From Paraburkholderia bannensis (lineage in GTDB: Bacteria > Pseudomonadota > Gammaproteobacteria > Burkholderiales > Burkholderiaceae), in contig NZ_JACHBW010000010.1 of assembly GCF_014200455.1 (NCBI RefSeq), positions 246,471 to 310,470 on the forward strand: a stretch of DNA of 64,000 nucleotides. Direction: 5' to 3'. The notes under the pieces were generated by a model. It saw only the letters and a program-made list of their open reading frames with translations, had not been told where the DNA came from and searched no databases. Position numbers and translations under genes: made by a program. Shown here in pieces: positions 17,753-27,095 of this stretch. Within the stretch, counting starts at the first letter, position 1. Every line of letters begins with the position of its first letter.

Positions 17753-18913
17753 ATGAAGTCGTATCTGCGTCCTTGCCTGACGGCCTGCGCGCTCGCGCTG
17801 GCCACGATCGCCCCCACCGCGCACGCCGACCTGAAAGTCGGTATCGACCTGTCGAGCACCGGCCCGGCCGCCGCCATCGGCATCACCAGCAAGAATGCGA
17901 TGCTGATGTGGCCGCCGACGATCGCGGGGCAAAAGGCCGAGTACATCGTGCTCGACGACGGCTCCGACCCGGGCGCGGCCGTGCGCAACATCCGCAAGCT
18001 CATCAACGAAGACCACGTGGACGTGATCGTCGGGCCGAACATCACGCCCGCCGCGCTCGCGGCACTCGATCCCGTGGCGGAAAGCAGGACGCCGATGATC
18101 ACGCTCGTGGGCTCCGCCTCCGTGGTCGAGCCGCAGCAAGGCACGCGCGTCTGGGCGTTCAAGATGGCGCAGACGGACGCCGCGATGGCCGACGTGATGA
18201 CGCGCTACATGGCCGCACACGGCGTGAAAACAGTGGGCTTCATCGGCTTCGCGGACAGTTACGGCGATAGCTGGCTCAACGAATTCACGAAGTTCGCGAA
18301 GGAACGCAACATCCAGATCGTGGCGAGCGAGCGCTTCAACCGCACCGATGCAAGCGTGACCGGCCAGATCCTCAAGCTGATTGCCGCGAAGCCCGACGCC
18401 GTGCTGATCGCCGGGGCGGGCACGCCCACGGTGCTGCCGCAGCGCACGCTGGTCGAGCGCGGCTACAAGGGCGCGATCTATCAGACTCACGGCATCGCCA
18501 CGCCGGAGTTCATCAAGCTGGGCGGCAAGGACGTCGAGGGCACGCTGTTCCCGACTCAACCCGTTGTGGTCGCGCGCACGCTGCCCGCCGATCAACCGGC
18601 GCAGAAAGCCGCTCTGGCATTCGTGGATGCTTACGAAGCCAAATACGGCCCCGGCACGGTCACCCAGTTCGCGGGCGACGCGGCGGGCGTCTATCCGCGC
18701 CTGCAGGATGCGGTGGCGCGCGCGCTCAAGAGCGCGCAGCCGGGCACCGAGGCGTTCCGGGTCGCGCTGCGCAGCGAGCTTGAACACGCGCACGAAGTGG
18801 TCGTGCCCAACGGCATGGTCAACACCAGCGAGAAGGACCACGTGGGTCTGGACCAGCGCGCGAGCGTGATGGGCACGATCCGCGGCGGGAAGTTTGTGTA
18901 TCTGGGGCAGTAG
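17753..18913 (+). CDS. ABC transporter substrate-binding protein (Leu/Ile/Val-type)
   Basis: 386 aa periplasmic binding protein. Signal peptide at residues 1-25 (ending AHAD), then the periplasmic-binding type I fold beginning LKVGIDLSSTGPAAAIG, with the DDGSDPGAAVRNIRKLI and VGPNITPAALA segments typical of LivJ-like receptors. GGAG lies 8 nt before the start. No permease or ATPase genes are adjacent, so it is an orphan receptor whose ligand (amino acid, amide or aromatic acid) cannot be predicted. Confidence 0.88.
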   Translation: MKSYLRPCLTACALALATIAPTAHADLKVGIDLSSTGPAAAIGITSKNAMLMWPPTIAGQKAEYIVLDDGSDPGAAVRNIRKLINEDHVDVIVGPNITPAALAALDPVAESRTPMITLVGSASVVEPQQGTRVWAFKMAQTDAAMADVMTRYMAAHGVKTVGFIGFADSYGDSWLNEFTKFAKERNIQIVASERFNRTDASVTGQILKLIAAKPDAVLIAGAGTPTVLPQRTLVERGYKGAIYQTHGIATPEFIKLGGKDVEGTLFPTQPVVVARTLPADQPAQKAALAFVDAYEAKYGPGTVTQFAGDAAGVYPRLQDAVARALKSAQPGTEAFRVALRSELEHAHEVVVPNGMVNTSEKDHVGLDQRASVMGTIRGGKFVYLGQ

Positions 18914-18951
18914 GCGCAGGGCTGGACGCCGCGCCTTTCCCGACTCCCCGG

Positions 18952-19239
18952 CTAGTCGATCGCGCCAGGCCAACGCCGCGAGCAATGGAGCACACGCAAT
19001 ACGGTGATGGTCTGGTCTTCCAGCCGGTAAGCCACGATAAACGGCGCACCCCGCACGACAAGTTCTCGCGTGCCCGCAACACGCCCATGACGGCCGATTT
19101 CAGGAAACAGGCGTAAGCGCCGCACCGTGGCGGAAATGTATTCGTCGCGCACGATAGCCACGCGCGGACTACGGGTTTCGGAGAAGTCGAAGATCGCTTC
19201 GCGGTCGGCCAGCGCGAGCGGCGACCATTCGACCTTCAA
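18952..19239 (-). CDS. RelE/ParE-family toxin
   Basis: 95 aa, the usual size for ParE. It begins MKVEWSPLALADREAIFDF and ends with a FIVAYRLEDQTITVLRVLHCSRRWP strand region, both diagnostic of the RelE/ParE fold. ParE members poison gyrase and RelE members cleave mRNA; the sequence does not settle which applies. Its start overlaps the antitoxin stop by 4 bp, so the two are translationally coupled. Confidence 0.88.
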   Translation of the reverse strand: MKVEWSPLALADREAIFDFSETRSPRVAIVRDEYISATVRRLRLFPEIGRHGRVAGTRELVVRGAPFIVAYRLEDQTITVLRVLHCSRRWPGAID

Positions 19240-19583
19240 CTTTTACGCTTCCGTGTTTCAGTGTGCGCGGTCGTTTCGCCGTCCTCCTCCAGCGCGCTGG
19301 CCGCTGTCGCCGCTCGCCGCTTCGCGAAATGCGCTTCCACGTCGTCAGCCGCGATGGCCGGGCGGAGATCTTCCAGCGCCTCGCGCACCCTGGCGCGAAA
19401 CCAGGCGTCGTGCGTCGCCGGATCGATCGCAAAGTCGAACGGCAGCGCGCCTTCATTGGCGATGCGCGTGAGCAGGATACGCACCGCGTCGGACACGGTG
19501 AGCCCCATCTTGTCTAGCACCGTCGACGCGCGCTCTTTCAACGCCGGATCGATGCGGACCTGTACCAATGCGCTTGCAGTCAT
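19236..19583 (-). CDS. RelB/DinJ-family antitoxin
   Basis: 115 aa with the start at 19583 (MTASALVQVRIDPALKERAS), chosen because AGGAG lies 7 nt upstream and this begins the ribbon-helix-helix motif; an in-frame extension reaches 19673. The RHH DNA-binding part (about 1-50, with LTVSDAVRILLTRIANEGALPF) is that of RelB/DinJ and would autoregulate the operon. The C-terminal 45 residues are charged and would wrap the toxin. It is longer than typical DinJ (about 86 aa). Confidence 0.85.
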   Translation of the reverse strand: MTASALVQVRIDPALKERASTVLDKMGLTVSDAVRILLTRIANEGALPFDFAIDPATHDAWFRARVREALEDLRPAIAADDVEAHFAKRRAATAASALEEDGETTAHTETRKRKS

Positions 19584-19868
19584 TCCCCAGCTCCTACGCG
19601 TGATGGTCGAAGCCGCATTGTAATTCATCTGTATGACATGAGACATGCTGGTTCCTTGAAGCAGGTTAAACACGCTGCAAGTTTCCCTGCCCGGCTGGAT
19701 TCGCGAAACTCAGCCGAATGGCTATTCCCATCGCACGCTGCGCGTTTTCCCCTGTCGGCGGCAAGGCGCGGCGCGAAAGCGCTTTGGTACAATCTCGCGG
19801 TTGCCTGGCACCGTTTTCAGCGCCCGGCTGCCTGCCCAGAATCCGAAAGAACCCAACGCCGAGTCACC

Positions 19869-20522
19869 ATGAACATCGAACAAGCGCGTTTCAACATGAT
19901 CGAACAGCAAATCCGCCCCTGGGAGGTGCTCGACCAGGACGTGCTGAATCTGCTCTCGATCGTCAAGCGTGAGCACTTCGTCCCCGCTGCCTATGCGGAT
20001 CTCGCCTTCGCCGACCTTCAGTTGCCGCTGCCCAACGGCCAGCACATGCTGCATCCGCGCGTCGAAGCGCGCATGCTGCAGGAACTCGCGGTGAAGAAGC
20101 ACGAGAACGTGCTGGAGATCGGCGCGGGGTCGGGTTACATGGCGGCGCTGCTCGCGCACCGTGCGCAAAAGGTCGTTACGGTCGAAATCGATGCGGAACT
20201 GGCCGAGTTCGCGCGCGCGAACTTCGTCAAGAACGGTGTGCTCAACGCCGAAGTCGTGCACGGCGACGCCTCGCGCGGCTGGGCTGCGAACGCGCCCTAC
20301 GATGTAATCTGCGTCTCGGGTGGCCTGCCCGTGGTGCCGCAGGAACTGCTCGAACAACTGAAGGTGGGCGGGCGCCTGGCCGCATTCGTGGGCGGCGCGC
20401 CGGTCATGGAAGCGCAGATCATCACGCGCATGGACGACAAGCAATACCGCGTCGCCAGCGTCTTCGAAACCTATGTCGAAGCGCTTGAAAACGCCGTCCA
20501 GCCGTCGCGCTTCAAGTTCTGA
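19869..20522 (+). CDS. Protein-L-isoaspartate O-methyltransferase family protein
   Basis: 217 aa. SAM-dependent methyltransferase of the Pcm family (repair of isoaspartyl residues), with the SAM motif VLEIGAGSGYMAALLAHRA and the N-terminal MIEQQIRPWEV typical of the alpha/beta-proteobacterial Pcm-like group, where activity on isoaspartate is not always shown. Start at 19869; an open upstream stretch to 19638 is not family-like. A possible -10 (TACAAT, 19788-19793) lies about 75 bp upstream. It precedes the rhodanese gene by 78 bp, the usual Burkholderia order before tolC-like genes elsewhere. Confidence 0.87.
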   Translation: MNIEQARFNMIEQQIRPWEVLDQDVLNLLSIVKREHFVPAAYADLAFADLQLPLPNGQHMLHPRVEARMLQELAVKKHENVLEIGAGSGYMAALLAHRAQKVVTVEIDAELAEFARANFVKNGVLNAEVVHGDASRGWAANAPYDVICVSGGLPVVPQELLEQLKVGGRLAAFVGGAPVMEAQIITRMDDKQYRVASVFETYVEALENAVQPSRFKF

Positions 20523-20600
20523 AATCGGCTTTCACTACCGCTTCATTGCCGAAGCCGGGCCGCGCGCCCGGCCGGTTCATTCCAGAGAATTGAGTCTTCC

Positions 20601-20924
20601 ATGCAGATCCTGACCGCCCCCGCCCTCGCCGAATGGCTCGCCGATTCCTCGCGCCCCGCGCCCGTACTGCTCGATGTGCGCGAGCCGTGGGAAATCGAAA
20701 CGGCGAAGATCGACGGCATCGTCTCGATCCCGATGGCGCAGATCCCCGCGCGCAGCGAAGAACTGGACGATGAAGCGGAAGTCGTCTGCATCTGCCATCA
20801 CGGCGCGCGCAGCGCCCAGGTCGCGATGTTCCTGGAGTCGCGCGGCTTCACCAAGGTGTTCAACCTGCAAGGCGGCATCGACGCCTGGTCGCGTCAGGTC
20901 GACCCTAAAGTGCCGACCTACTGA
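20601..20924 (+). CDS. Rhodanese-like domain protein
   Basis: 107 aa single-domain rhodanese. The active-site loop is CHHGARS with catalytic Cys65 and Arg70; the LLDVREPWEIE and NLQGGIDAW motifs frame the domain. It would move sulfane sulfur from thiosulfate or a persulfide carrier to an acceptor such as thiol or thioredoxin. Soluble, no signal peptide. Ends before the terminator at 20988-21021. Confidence 0.92.
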   Translation: MQILTAPALAEWLADSSRPAPVLLDVREPWEIETAKIDGIVSIPMAQIPARSEELDDEAEVVCICHHGARSAQVAMFLESRGFTKVFNLQGGIDAWSRQVDPKVPTY

Positions 20925-20987
20925 TCACCATCCGTTCAGGACACGACAACGCCCCCGATCGCGGCTCGTCTCACTGTCCAGATGCGC

Positions 20988-21021
20988 AAAGGGCGCGGCT
21001 TGCAAAGGCCGCGCCCTTTTT
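20988..21021. terminator. Terminator between rhodanese and aminotransferase genes
   Basis: AAAGGGCGCGGC (20988-20999) pairs with GCCGCGCCCTTT (21008-21019), followed by TT. It separates convergent gene ends and has A/T tracts on both sides, so it may serve both strands. Confidence 0.88.
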
Positions 21022-21033
21022 AATGCGACGTCG

Positions 21034-22353
21034 TCAGTCGATTTCCCGCAGCACCAGCGCCACCGTCGAGAAAATCTCCTCGATCTGTTTCTCGTCGGCG
21101 ATCAGCGGCGGAGAGAACGCCAGAATGTCGCCCGTGAAGCGCACCAGCACGCCCTTCTGGTAACAGCGCACGAAGGTCTCATAGGCGCGCGCGCCGGGCG
21201 CGCCTTCGCGCGGCTCCAGTTCCACCCCGCCCACCAGGCCGATATTGCGCACATCGATTACATGCGGCTCGCCGCGTAGCTTGTGAATCTCGCGCTCGAA
21301 CACCGGCGACATCTGCGCGGCGCGGCCGAACAAGCCCTCGCGCTCGTACAGATCGATCGCCGCGCAGGCCGCCGCCGCCGCAAGCGGGTGGCCCGAGTAG
21401 GTGTAGCCATGGAGCAGTTCAATACCGCCCGGCGCGGCGCCCACGATCTGGTCGTGTATGCGCGCGCTCGCGGCAACGGCGCCCATCGGCACGGCGGCGT
21501 TATTGGTGCCTTTGGCCATCGTCAGCAGATCGGGCGTGACGCCGAAATAGTTGGCCGCGAACGGCGCGCCCAGACGACCCCAGCCCGTGATGACCTCGTC
21601 GAAGATCAGCAGGATGTCGTGTTTGTCGCAGATCTCGCGCAGACGCTGCAGATAGCCCTGCGGCGGCACCAGCACACCGGTCGAACCCGCCACCGGCTCG
21701 ACGATCACGGCAGCGATGGTGGACGCATCGTGCAGCGCACAGAGGCGCTCCAGATCGTCGGCGAGATGCGCGCCCCACACGGGCTGCCCCTTCGAAAAGC
21801 CGGCCTCGCGGATATTGAGCGTATGCGGCAGATGATCGACCGAGGGCAGCAGTTGCCCCGAATAGACCTTGCGGTTTGGCGCGATGCCGCCCACCGAAAT
21901 GCCGCCGAAACCCACGCCGTGATAGCCACGCTCGCGCCCGATAAAGCGCGTGCGCTGCCCTTCGCCGCGCGCGCGATGAAAGGCCAGCGCGATCTTGAGC
22001 GCCGTATCCACGGCTTCCGAACCCGAGTTCGTGAAGAAGATGTGCTTGAGATCGCCAGGCGTGTGCTTCGCGATTTTCCCGGCCGCCTCGAAGGCAATCG
22101 GGTGGCCCATCTGAAAGGTCGGCGCGAAGTCCATTTCGGCGGCCTGCGCCTGCACCGCGGCGACGATCTCGTCGCGGCAATGCCCGGCGTTGACGCACCA
22201 CAGCCCCGCCGTGCCGTCGAGAATCTGCCGGCCATCGTGCGAGGTGTAGTGCATTCCCTTCGCACCGACCAGCAGACGCGGCGCGCGCTTGAACTGCCGG
22301 TTCGCGGTGAAGGGCATCCAGAACGCGGACAGATCGGGCAAGCTGGCATTCAT
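21034..22353 (-). CDS. Omega-amino acid:pyruvate aminotransferase
   Basis: 439 aa class III PLP aminotransferase. It begins MNASLPDLSAFWMPFTANRQFK and has the family motifs TNSGSEAVDTALKIA, FDEVITGWGRLG and the Schiff-base lysine region LLTMAKGTNN. Best match from memory is beta-alanine/omega-amino-acid:pyruvate transaminase, giving L-alanine. Start at 22353 because GGGAG lies 6-7 nt upstream; an ATG 6 bp further up would sit directly on the SD. Divergent from urtA, it may contribute to nitrogen scavenging (inference). Confidence 0.88.
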   Translation of the reverse strand: MNASLPDLSAFWMPFTANRQFKRAPRLLVGAKGMHYTSHDGRQILDGTAGLWCVNAGHCRDEIVAAVQAQAAEMDFAPTFQMGHPIAFEAAGKIAKHTPGDLKHIFFTNSGSEAVDTALKIALAFHRARGEGQRTRFIGRERGYHGVGFGGISVGGIAPNRKVYSGQLLPSVDHLPHTLNIREAGFSKGQPVWGAHLADDLERLCALHDASTIAAVIVEPVAGSTGVLVPPQGYLQRLREICDKHDILLIFDEVITGWGRLGAPFAANYFGVTPDLLTMAKGTNNAAVPMGAVAASARIHDQIVGAAPGGIELLHGYTYSGHPLAAAAACAAIDLYEREGLFGRAAQMSPVFEREIHKLRGEPHVIDVRNIGLVGGVELEPREGAPGARAYETFVRCYQKGVLVRFTGDILAFSPPLIADEKQIEEIFSTVALVLREID

Positions 22354-22765
22354 CTGCATCTCCCTTTCGAAGTTGGCGGGCATCGAAGAACGATCGAAGA
22401 ACAACGAAGCATCTACAAGCAGTGTAGGCAGGGAAAGACGGTCGATGCGCGCCCATGACATGCACAACGAAGCAGCGCGCATGGCCGCCTCGCGCATCGT
22501 CATGCACCGCACCGCCCTGCCTTTGCGCACTGCAACGATGCAGCACGCCCGAACATGCGTCGCATTGCACCAGATTCGGCCGCGCTGTGCGCCGCGCTGC
22601 GCGCCATGCACACCGTGCGCGCCTTGCTGCTGCACGCGTCGCGCATATTCGGCGCACTGGCATAGCCCTTGCAGTAATGGTCCGGCAAGACTGACACGAA
22701 CAGCCGGCGCAAAAACAGAGACACCGCTGCGCCACGACCATGACTTCACCCAAAGGGGCAATGCA
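22354..22765. promoter_or_regulatory. urtA / aminotransferase divergent control region
   Basis: 412 bp without a gene. It carries the sigma-54 promoter at 22658-22673 and several NtrC-like half-sites on the + strand: TGCACC at 22503-22508, the perfect half TGCACCA at 22566-22572 and a TGCACACCGTGC dyad near 22608. These are 90-160 bp upstream of the promoter, a typical enhancer distance. The left part is the leader of the leftward aminotransferase gene. Confidence 0.6.
22658..22673 (+). promoter_or_regulatory. Sigma-54 (-24/-12) promoter of urtA
   Basis: TGGCATAGCCCTTGCA: GG and GC dinucleotides exactly 10 nt apart, with TGGCA and TTGCA blocks, match the RpoN consensus closely. It lies 93 bp upstream of the urtA start. 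Nitrogen-regulated transcription via NtrC is the expected consequence. Confidence 0.8.
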
Positions 22766-24070
22766 ATGAAACGTCGCAGTCTGTTGAAATTCGGGACGAT
22801 GTCGGGCGCACTCGCACTCGCCGGGCGCGTGCCGTTCGCGCACGCCGACACGGGCAGCGGTCCCATCAAGGTCGGCATTCTGCATTCGCTCTCGGGCACG
22901 ATGGCGATTTCGGAAACGTCGCTCAAGGACACGGCGCTGATGACGATCTCCGAGATCAACAAGAACGGCGGCGTGATGGGTCGTCAGATCCAGCCGGTGG
23001 TGGTGGACCCGGCCTCGAACTGGCCGCTGTTCGCCGAAAAAGCCCGCCAGCTGCTCACCCAGGACAAGGTCGCGTGCGTGTTCGGCTGCTGGACTTCGGT
23101 GTCGCGCAAATCGGTGCTGCCGGTGTTCGAAGAACTCAACGGCCTGCTCTATTACCCGGTGCAGTACGAAGGCGAAGAGATGTCGCGCAATGTGTTCTAC
23201 ACGGGTGCAGCGCCCAATCAGCAGGCGATCCCCGCAGTCGAATATCTGATGAGCTCCGAAGGCGGCGGCGCCAAGCGCTTCTTCCTGCTGGGCACCGACT
23301 ACGTGTATCCGCGCACGACCAACAAGATCCTGCGCGCCTTCCTGCATTCGAAGGGCGTGAAGGACAGCGATATTCAGGAGGTCTACACGCCGTTCGGTCA
23401 CAGCGATTACCAGACCATCGTCGCGAACATCAAGACCTTCTCGCAAGGCGGCAAGACCACGGTGGTCTCGACCATCAACGGCGATTCGAACGTGCCCTTC
23501 TACAAGGAACTCGGCAACCAGGGCATCAAGGCGACGGACGTGCCGGTGGTGGCGTTCTCGGTGGGCGAAGAAGAACTCCGCGGCATCGACACCAAGCCGC
23601 TCGTCGGTCACCTCGCGGCGTGGAATTACTTCATGTCGGTGAAAGGCCCGAACAACACGAAGTTCAAGGAACAGTTCGAGCAGTGGGTCGCCACCAACAA
23701 CCTGCCGGGCGGATCGAAGCGCGTGACCAATGATCCAATGGAAGCGACTTATGTGGGCATCCACATGTGGAAACAGGCCGTCGAAAAGGCGAAGAGCACC
23801 GATGTCGACAAGGTACGCATCGCGATGATCGGCCAGAGCGTTGCAGCGCCTTCGGGCTTCACGCTGACGATGGACGGCAATCACCATCTGCATAAGCCGG
23901 TGATGATCGGCGAGATTCGCGGCGACGGTCAGTTCAACGTGGTGTGGAAGACCAAAACGGCGATCCGCGCGCAACCGTGGAGCCCGTTCATCGCCGGCAA
24001 CGAAGGCAAGCCCGATGTCGTCACGCAGGACGTCCTGCCGGATTTGCTGCGCCGCGCGCGCACGGCTTGA
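22766..24070 (+). CDS. urtA: Urea ABC transporter substrate-binding protein
   Basis: 434 aa periplasmic urea receptor. The leader MKRRSLLKFGTMSGALALAG looks Tat-like (RR) and ends near AHAD. The mature part starts IKVGILHSLSGTMAISE, and contains the UrtA-specific FGCWTSVSRKSVLPVFE, YPVQYEGEE and LLGTDYVYPRTTN blocks. Start at 22766, about 8 nt after AAGGGG. First gene of urtABCDE. Confidence 0.96.
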   Translation: MKRRSLLKFGTMSGALALAGRVPFAHADTGSGPIKVGILHSLSGTMAISETSLKDTALMTISEINKNGGVMGRQIQPVVVDPASNWPLFAEKARQLLTQDKVACVFGCWTSVSRKSVLPVFEELNGLLYYPVQYEGEEMSRNVFYTGAAPNQQAIPAVEYLMSSEGGGAKRFFLLGTDYVYPRTTNKILRAFLHSKGVKDSDIQEVYTPFGHSDYQTIVANIKTFSQGGKTTVVSTINGDSNVPFYKELGNQGIKATDVPVVAFSVGEEELRGIDTKPLVGHLAAWNYFMSVKGPNNTKFKEQFEQWVATNNLPGGSKRVTNDPMEATYVGIHMWKQAVEKAKSTDVDKVRIAMIGQSVAAPSGFTLTMDGNHHLHKPVMIGEIRGDGQFNVVWKTKTAIRAQPWSPFIAGNEGKPDVVTQDVLPDLLRRARTA

Positions 24071-24156
24071 TATCTGCTAGATATCCGCTTCATATCCGCT
24101 CGATATCCGCCTGAGTTTCGATTGAGTTTCGATTGAGTTTCGATTGAGTTTCGATT
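24069..24156 (+). repeat. Eight-unit 11-nt tandem array between urtA and urtB
   Basis: Eight consecutive 11-nt units start at the urtA stop codon. Units 1-4 (24069-24112) are variants of GATATCCGCTT. Units 5-8 (24113-24156) are four exact copies of GAGTTTCGATT. The two halves agree at 7 of 11 positions, so they look like one decayed array. The period is close to one DNA helical turn. No protein is encoded across it; 106 bp remain before urtB. Confidence 0.85.
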
Positions 24157-24262
24157 GAAGCACCGGCGCTTCACGCACAGCGGCTTGCGGGAAGCGCGAT
24201 CTGCCCGAACGGGGCGCGCCGCGTTACATAAGCGCCGCGCCCCGCATCAAGAAGAAAACATC

Positions 24263-25915
24263 ATGGCTCTCTCATTCCCGAGGTTCGCCCCGAGTTTTAC
24301 CCGCCAGGGGCTGCGCCATGCGCTTGCCGCCGCTGCGCTCTTTGCGATGCTCGGCACGAGTGCCTATGCACTCGAAACCGCCGATGTCGCGCCGCTGGGC
24401 GCCGATGACTTCGACGCGAAGTCCGCTGCCATCGACAAGCTTATCGCCACGCACGACGCGGCTTCACTAGCACTCCTGAAGGCTTTGTCGGAAGACAACG
24501 TCGCGGCCACGGATAGCGGCGAAGTGCTGATTCAGGATGGCGATAGTGCACGCGACGCCGCCACCGGCAAACCGGTCGCTGCCAATCTAGCGTCGAGCGC
24601 CCAGTCGATCACCTTGAACAACCAGCTGCGCGCCAAAGTGGCCGGCGCGCTCTCGGGCCTGAAACTGGCGTCGCCCGACGTGCAGGCGCGCGGCGCGGCC
24701 ATCGCGGAGCTGCTGAAGAACCCCGATCCATCGATGAAGCCGATGATCGACGCGGCGCGCGCGAAGGAAACCGACCCCACGCTCAAGCGCCGCCTTGACA
24801 CGCTCTGGGCCATGAGCGCCCTGCGCGATCCGAACGCCGCAACGCGCCTCGAAGCCACAAAACTGGTTGCCGCGCGCCACGATCTCGACATGTATGAACT
24901 ACTGCGCCCGCTCGTCGCGAAGAACGCGAGCGGCGCGTACAACGAACCCGACGTCGATGTGCGCGCCGCGGCTCAGCAAGGCCTCGATGCGCTCGATTCG
25001 ATCCAGCGCCGCAGCCAGATCTTTGGCACGCTGTTCGCGGGGCTGTCGCTGGGCAGCGTGCTGCTGCTCGCCGCACTGGGTCTGGCGATCACCTATGGCC
25101 TGATCGGCGTCATCAATATGGCGCACGGCGAATTCCTGATGATCGGTGCGTACGCAACCTATGTGGTGCAGACGCTATTCCAGCGCTACGCGCCCGGCGC
25201 GTTCGACTGGTATCCGCTGCTGGCGATTCCCGTTTCGTTCGTCACCGCCGCGCTGATCGGCGCAGTGATCGAGCGGCTGGTGATCCGTCATCTCTATGGC
25301 CGCCCGCTGGAAACGCTGCTGACCACCTTCGGCATCAGCCTGATCCTGATCCAGGCCACCCGCATGCTGTTCGGCGCACAGAACGTGCAGGTCGAAAACC
25401 CGGCGTGGATGAGTGGCGGCGTGACGGTGATGCAAAACCTGATCCTGCCGTATAACCGCCTCGCGATCCTGGCGTTTTCGCTGATTGTCGTGGGCATCGC
25501 ATGGACCGTGCTGACAAAAACGCGTCTGGGCCTGTTCGTGCGCGCCGTCACACAGAACCGCCGCATGGCCGCCTGCGTGGGCGTGCGCACCGCGCGCGTG
25601 GATGCGTGGGCGTTTGCGTTCGGCGCGGGCATCGCGGGGCTGGGCGGCTGCGCGCTTTCGCAGATCGGCAACGTAGGGCCGGACCTCGGCCAGAGCTACA
25701 TCATCGATTCGTTCATGGCGGTGGTGCTGGGCGGCGTGGGCCAGATCGCCGGCACGGTGATCGGCGGCTTCGGTCTGGGGCTGGTGTCCAAGGCCATCGA
25801 GCCGTTCTGGGGCGCGGTGCTCGCGAAGATCGCCGTGCTCGTGCTGATCGTGCTGTTCATCCAGAAGCGTCCGCAGGGGCTGTTCGCCCTCAAGGGCCGT
25901 AGCGCGGAGGCTTGA
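24263..25915 (+). CDS. urtB: Urea ABC transporter permease UrtB
   Basis: 550 aa. Residues 1-36 are a signal or anchor segment; about 40-260 form the long periplasmic extension characteristic of UrtB; from about residue 268 (FAGLSLGSVLLLAALGLAITYGLIGVINMAHGEFLMIGAY) the LivH-type permease follows with about eight TM helices. Starts at 24263 (MALSFPRF) after a purine-rich GAAGAAAAC stretch. urtC starts 1 bp after its stop. Confidence 0.95.
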   Translation: MALSFPRFAPSFTRQGLRHALAAAALFAMLGTSAYALETADVAPLGADDFDAKSAAIDKLIATHDAASLALLKALSEDNVAATDSGEVLIQDGDSARDAATGKPVAANLASSAQSITLNNQLRAKVAGALSGLKLASPDVQARGAAIAELLKNPDPSMKPMIDAARAKETDPTLKRRLDTLWAMSALRDPNAATRLEATKLVAARHDLDMYELLRPLVAKNASGAYNEPDVDVRAAAQQGLDALDSIQRRSQIFGTLFAGLSLGSVLLLAALGLAITYGLIGVINMAHGEFLMIGAYATYVVQTLFQRYAPGAFDWYPLLAIPVSFVTAALIGAVIERLVIRHLYGRPLETLLTTFGISLILIQATRMLFGAQNVQVENPAWMSGGVTVMQNLILPYNRLAILAFSLIVVGIAWTVLTKTRLGLFVRAVTQNRRMAACVGVRTARVDAWAFAFGAGIAGLGGCALSQIGNVGPDLGQSYIIDSFMAVVLGGVGQIAGTVIGGFGLGLVSKAIEPFWGAVLAKIAVLVLIVLFIQKRPQGLFALKGRSAEA

Positions 25916-25916
25916 T

Positions 25917-27095
25917 ATGACTTCTGTTACGCACACTCCCTCGCCCCACGCACTCGGCGCGCGCGAGAGCGCCGCCGAAACTTTCGCGCTTGGCCTGCCC
26001 GCACGCCCCGCCCTGCTCTCGCGCCGCGCCTGGATCGCGCTGATCGCCCTCATCATCGCGATGGGCGTGGGCGTGCCGCTGTGCGCGCTGGTGCTGCCGC
26101 AATCGAGCGCACTGCATCTGTCCGCCTACACCATGACGCTCGCGGGCAAGCTGATGTGCTATGCGATCGCCGCGCTCGCGCTCGATCTCGTGTGGGGTTA
26201 TTGCGGCATCCTGAGCCTCGGGCACGGCTTGTTCTTCGCGCTGGGCGGCTACGCCATCGGCATGTATCTGATGCGCGAGATCGGCCACGACGGCAAATAC
26301 GGCAGCGATCTACCCGACTTCATGGTGTTTCTCGACTGGCATGCGCTGCCGTGGTACTGGCAGGGCACGCAGCATCTGGGCGTGGCGTTGCTGCTGGTCG
26401 TGCTGGCGCCCGCCGTGGTTGCGTGGGTGTTCGGCTTCTTCACGTTCCGCTCGCGTGTGAAAGGCGTGTATCTGTCGATCATCACGCAGGCCATGACCTT
26501 CGCCGCGATGCTGCTGTTCTATCGTAACGAAACCGGCTTCGGCGGCAATAACGGCTTCACCGATTTCAAGCGCATCGCGGGCATGCCGATCACACATCCG
26601 GGCACGCGCACCGTGCTGTTCCTGCTGACTTTCGCCACGCTGGTGCTCGCGTTTCTGGCGGCGCGCGCGATCGTCACCTCGAAGCTCGGCCGCGTGGTGA
26701 CCGCCATGCGCGACGGCGAAACGCGGCTCATGTTCCTCGGCTACAGCCCGCTGGGCTACAAGCTCTTTATCTGGACCCTATCGGCGGTGTTGTGCGGCAT
26801 CGCGGGCGCGCTGTACGTGCCGCAGGTCGGCATCATCAATCCGAGCGAAATGTCGCCCGGCAACTCGATCGAAATGGCGATCTGGGTGGCCGTGGGCGGA
26901 CGCGGCACGCTGATCGGCCCGATCATCGGTGCGTTCGCGGTCAACGGCGCGAAGAGCTTTTTCACGGCGTATTTCGCGGAGTACTGGCTGTTCTTTCTCG
27001 GCCTGATCTTCGTGCTGGTGCCGCTGCTGTTGCCGGGCGGCATCATGGGCCTGATCGAAGCGGCGGCGAAACGCCTGGGAGGCAAGCGCGCATGA
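25917..27095 (+). CDS. urtC: Urea ABC transporter permease UrtC
   Basis: 392 aa LivM-type permease, the partner of UrtB in the membrane channel. Has a ~40-residue cytoplasmic N-terminus, then multiple TM helices with DLVWGYCGILSLGHGLFFALGGY and the UrtC-typical NNGFTDFKRIAG. Its stop overlaps the urtD start (ATGA, 27092-27095), and its start is 1 bp after urtB. Confidence 0.95.
   Translation: MTSVTHTPSPHALGARESAAETFALGLPARPALLSRRAWIALIALIIAMGVGVPLCALVLPQSSALHLSAYTMTLAGKLMCYAIAALALDLVWGYCGILSLGHGLFFALGGYAIGMYLMREIGHDGKYGSDLPDFMVFLDWHALPWYWQGTQHLGVALLLVVLAPAVVAWVFGFFTFRSRVKGVYLSIITQAMTFAAMLLFYRNETGFGGNNGFTDFKRIAGMPITHPGTRTVLFLLTFATLVLAFLAARAIVTSKLGRVVTAMRDGETRLMFLGYSPLGYKLFIWTLSAVLCGIAGALYVPQVGIINPSEMSPGNSIEMAIWVAVGGRGTLIGPIIGAFAVNGAKSFFTAYFAEYWLFFLGLIFVLVPLLLPGGIMGLIEAAAKRLGGKRA

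Noticed and set aside
24069..24156. Array considered as CRISPR or iterons
   Set aside because: Units are 11 nt with no spacers, so it is not CRISPR. There is no replication gene nearby to support iterons.
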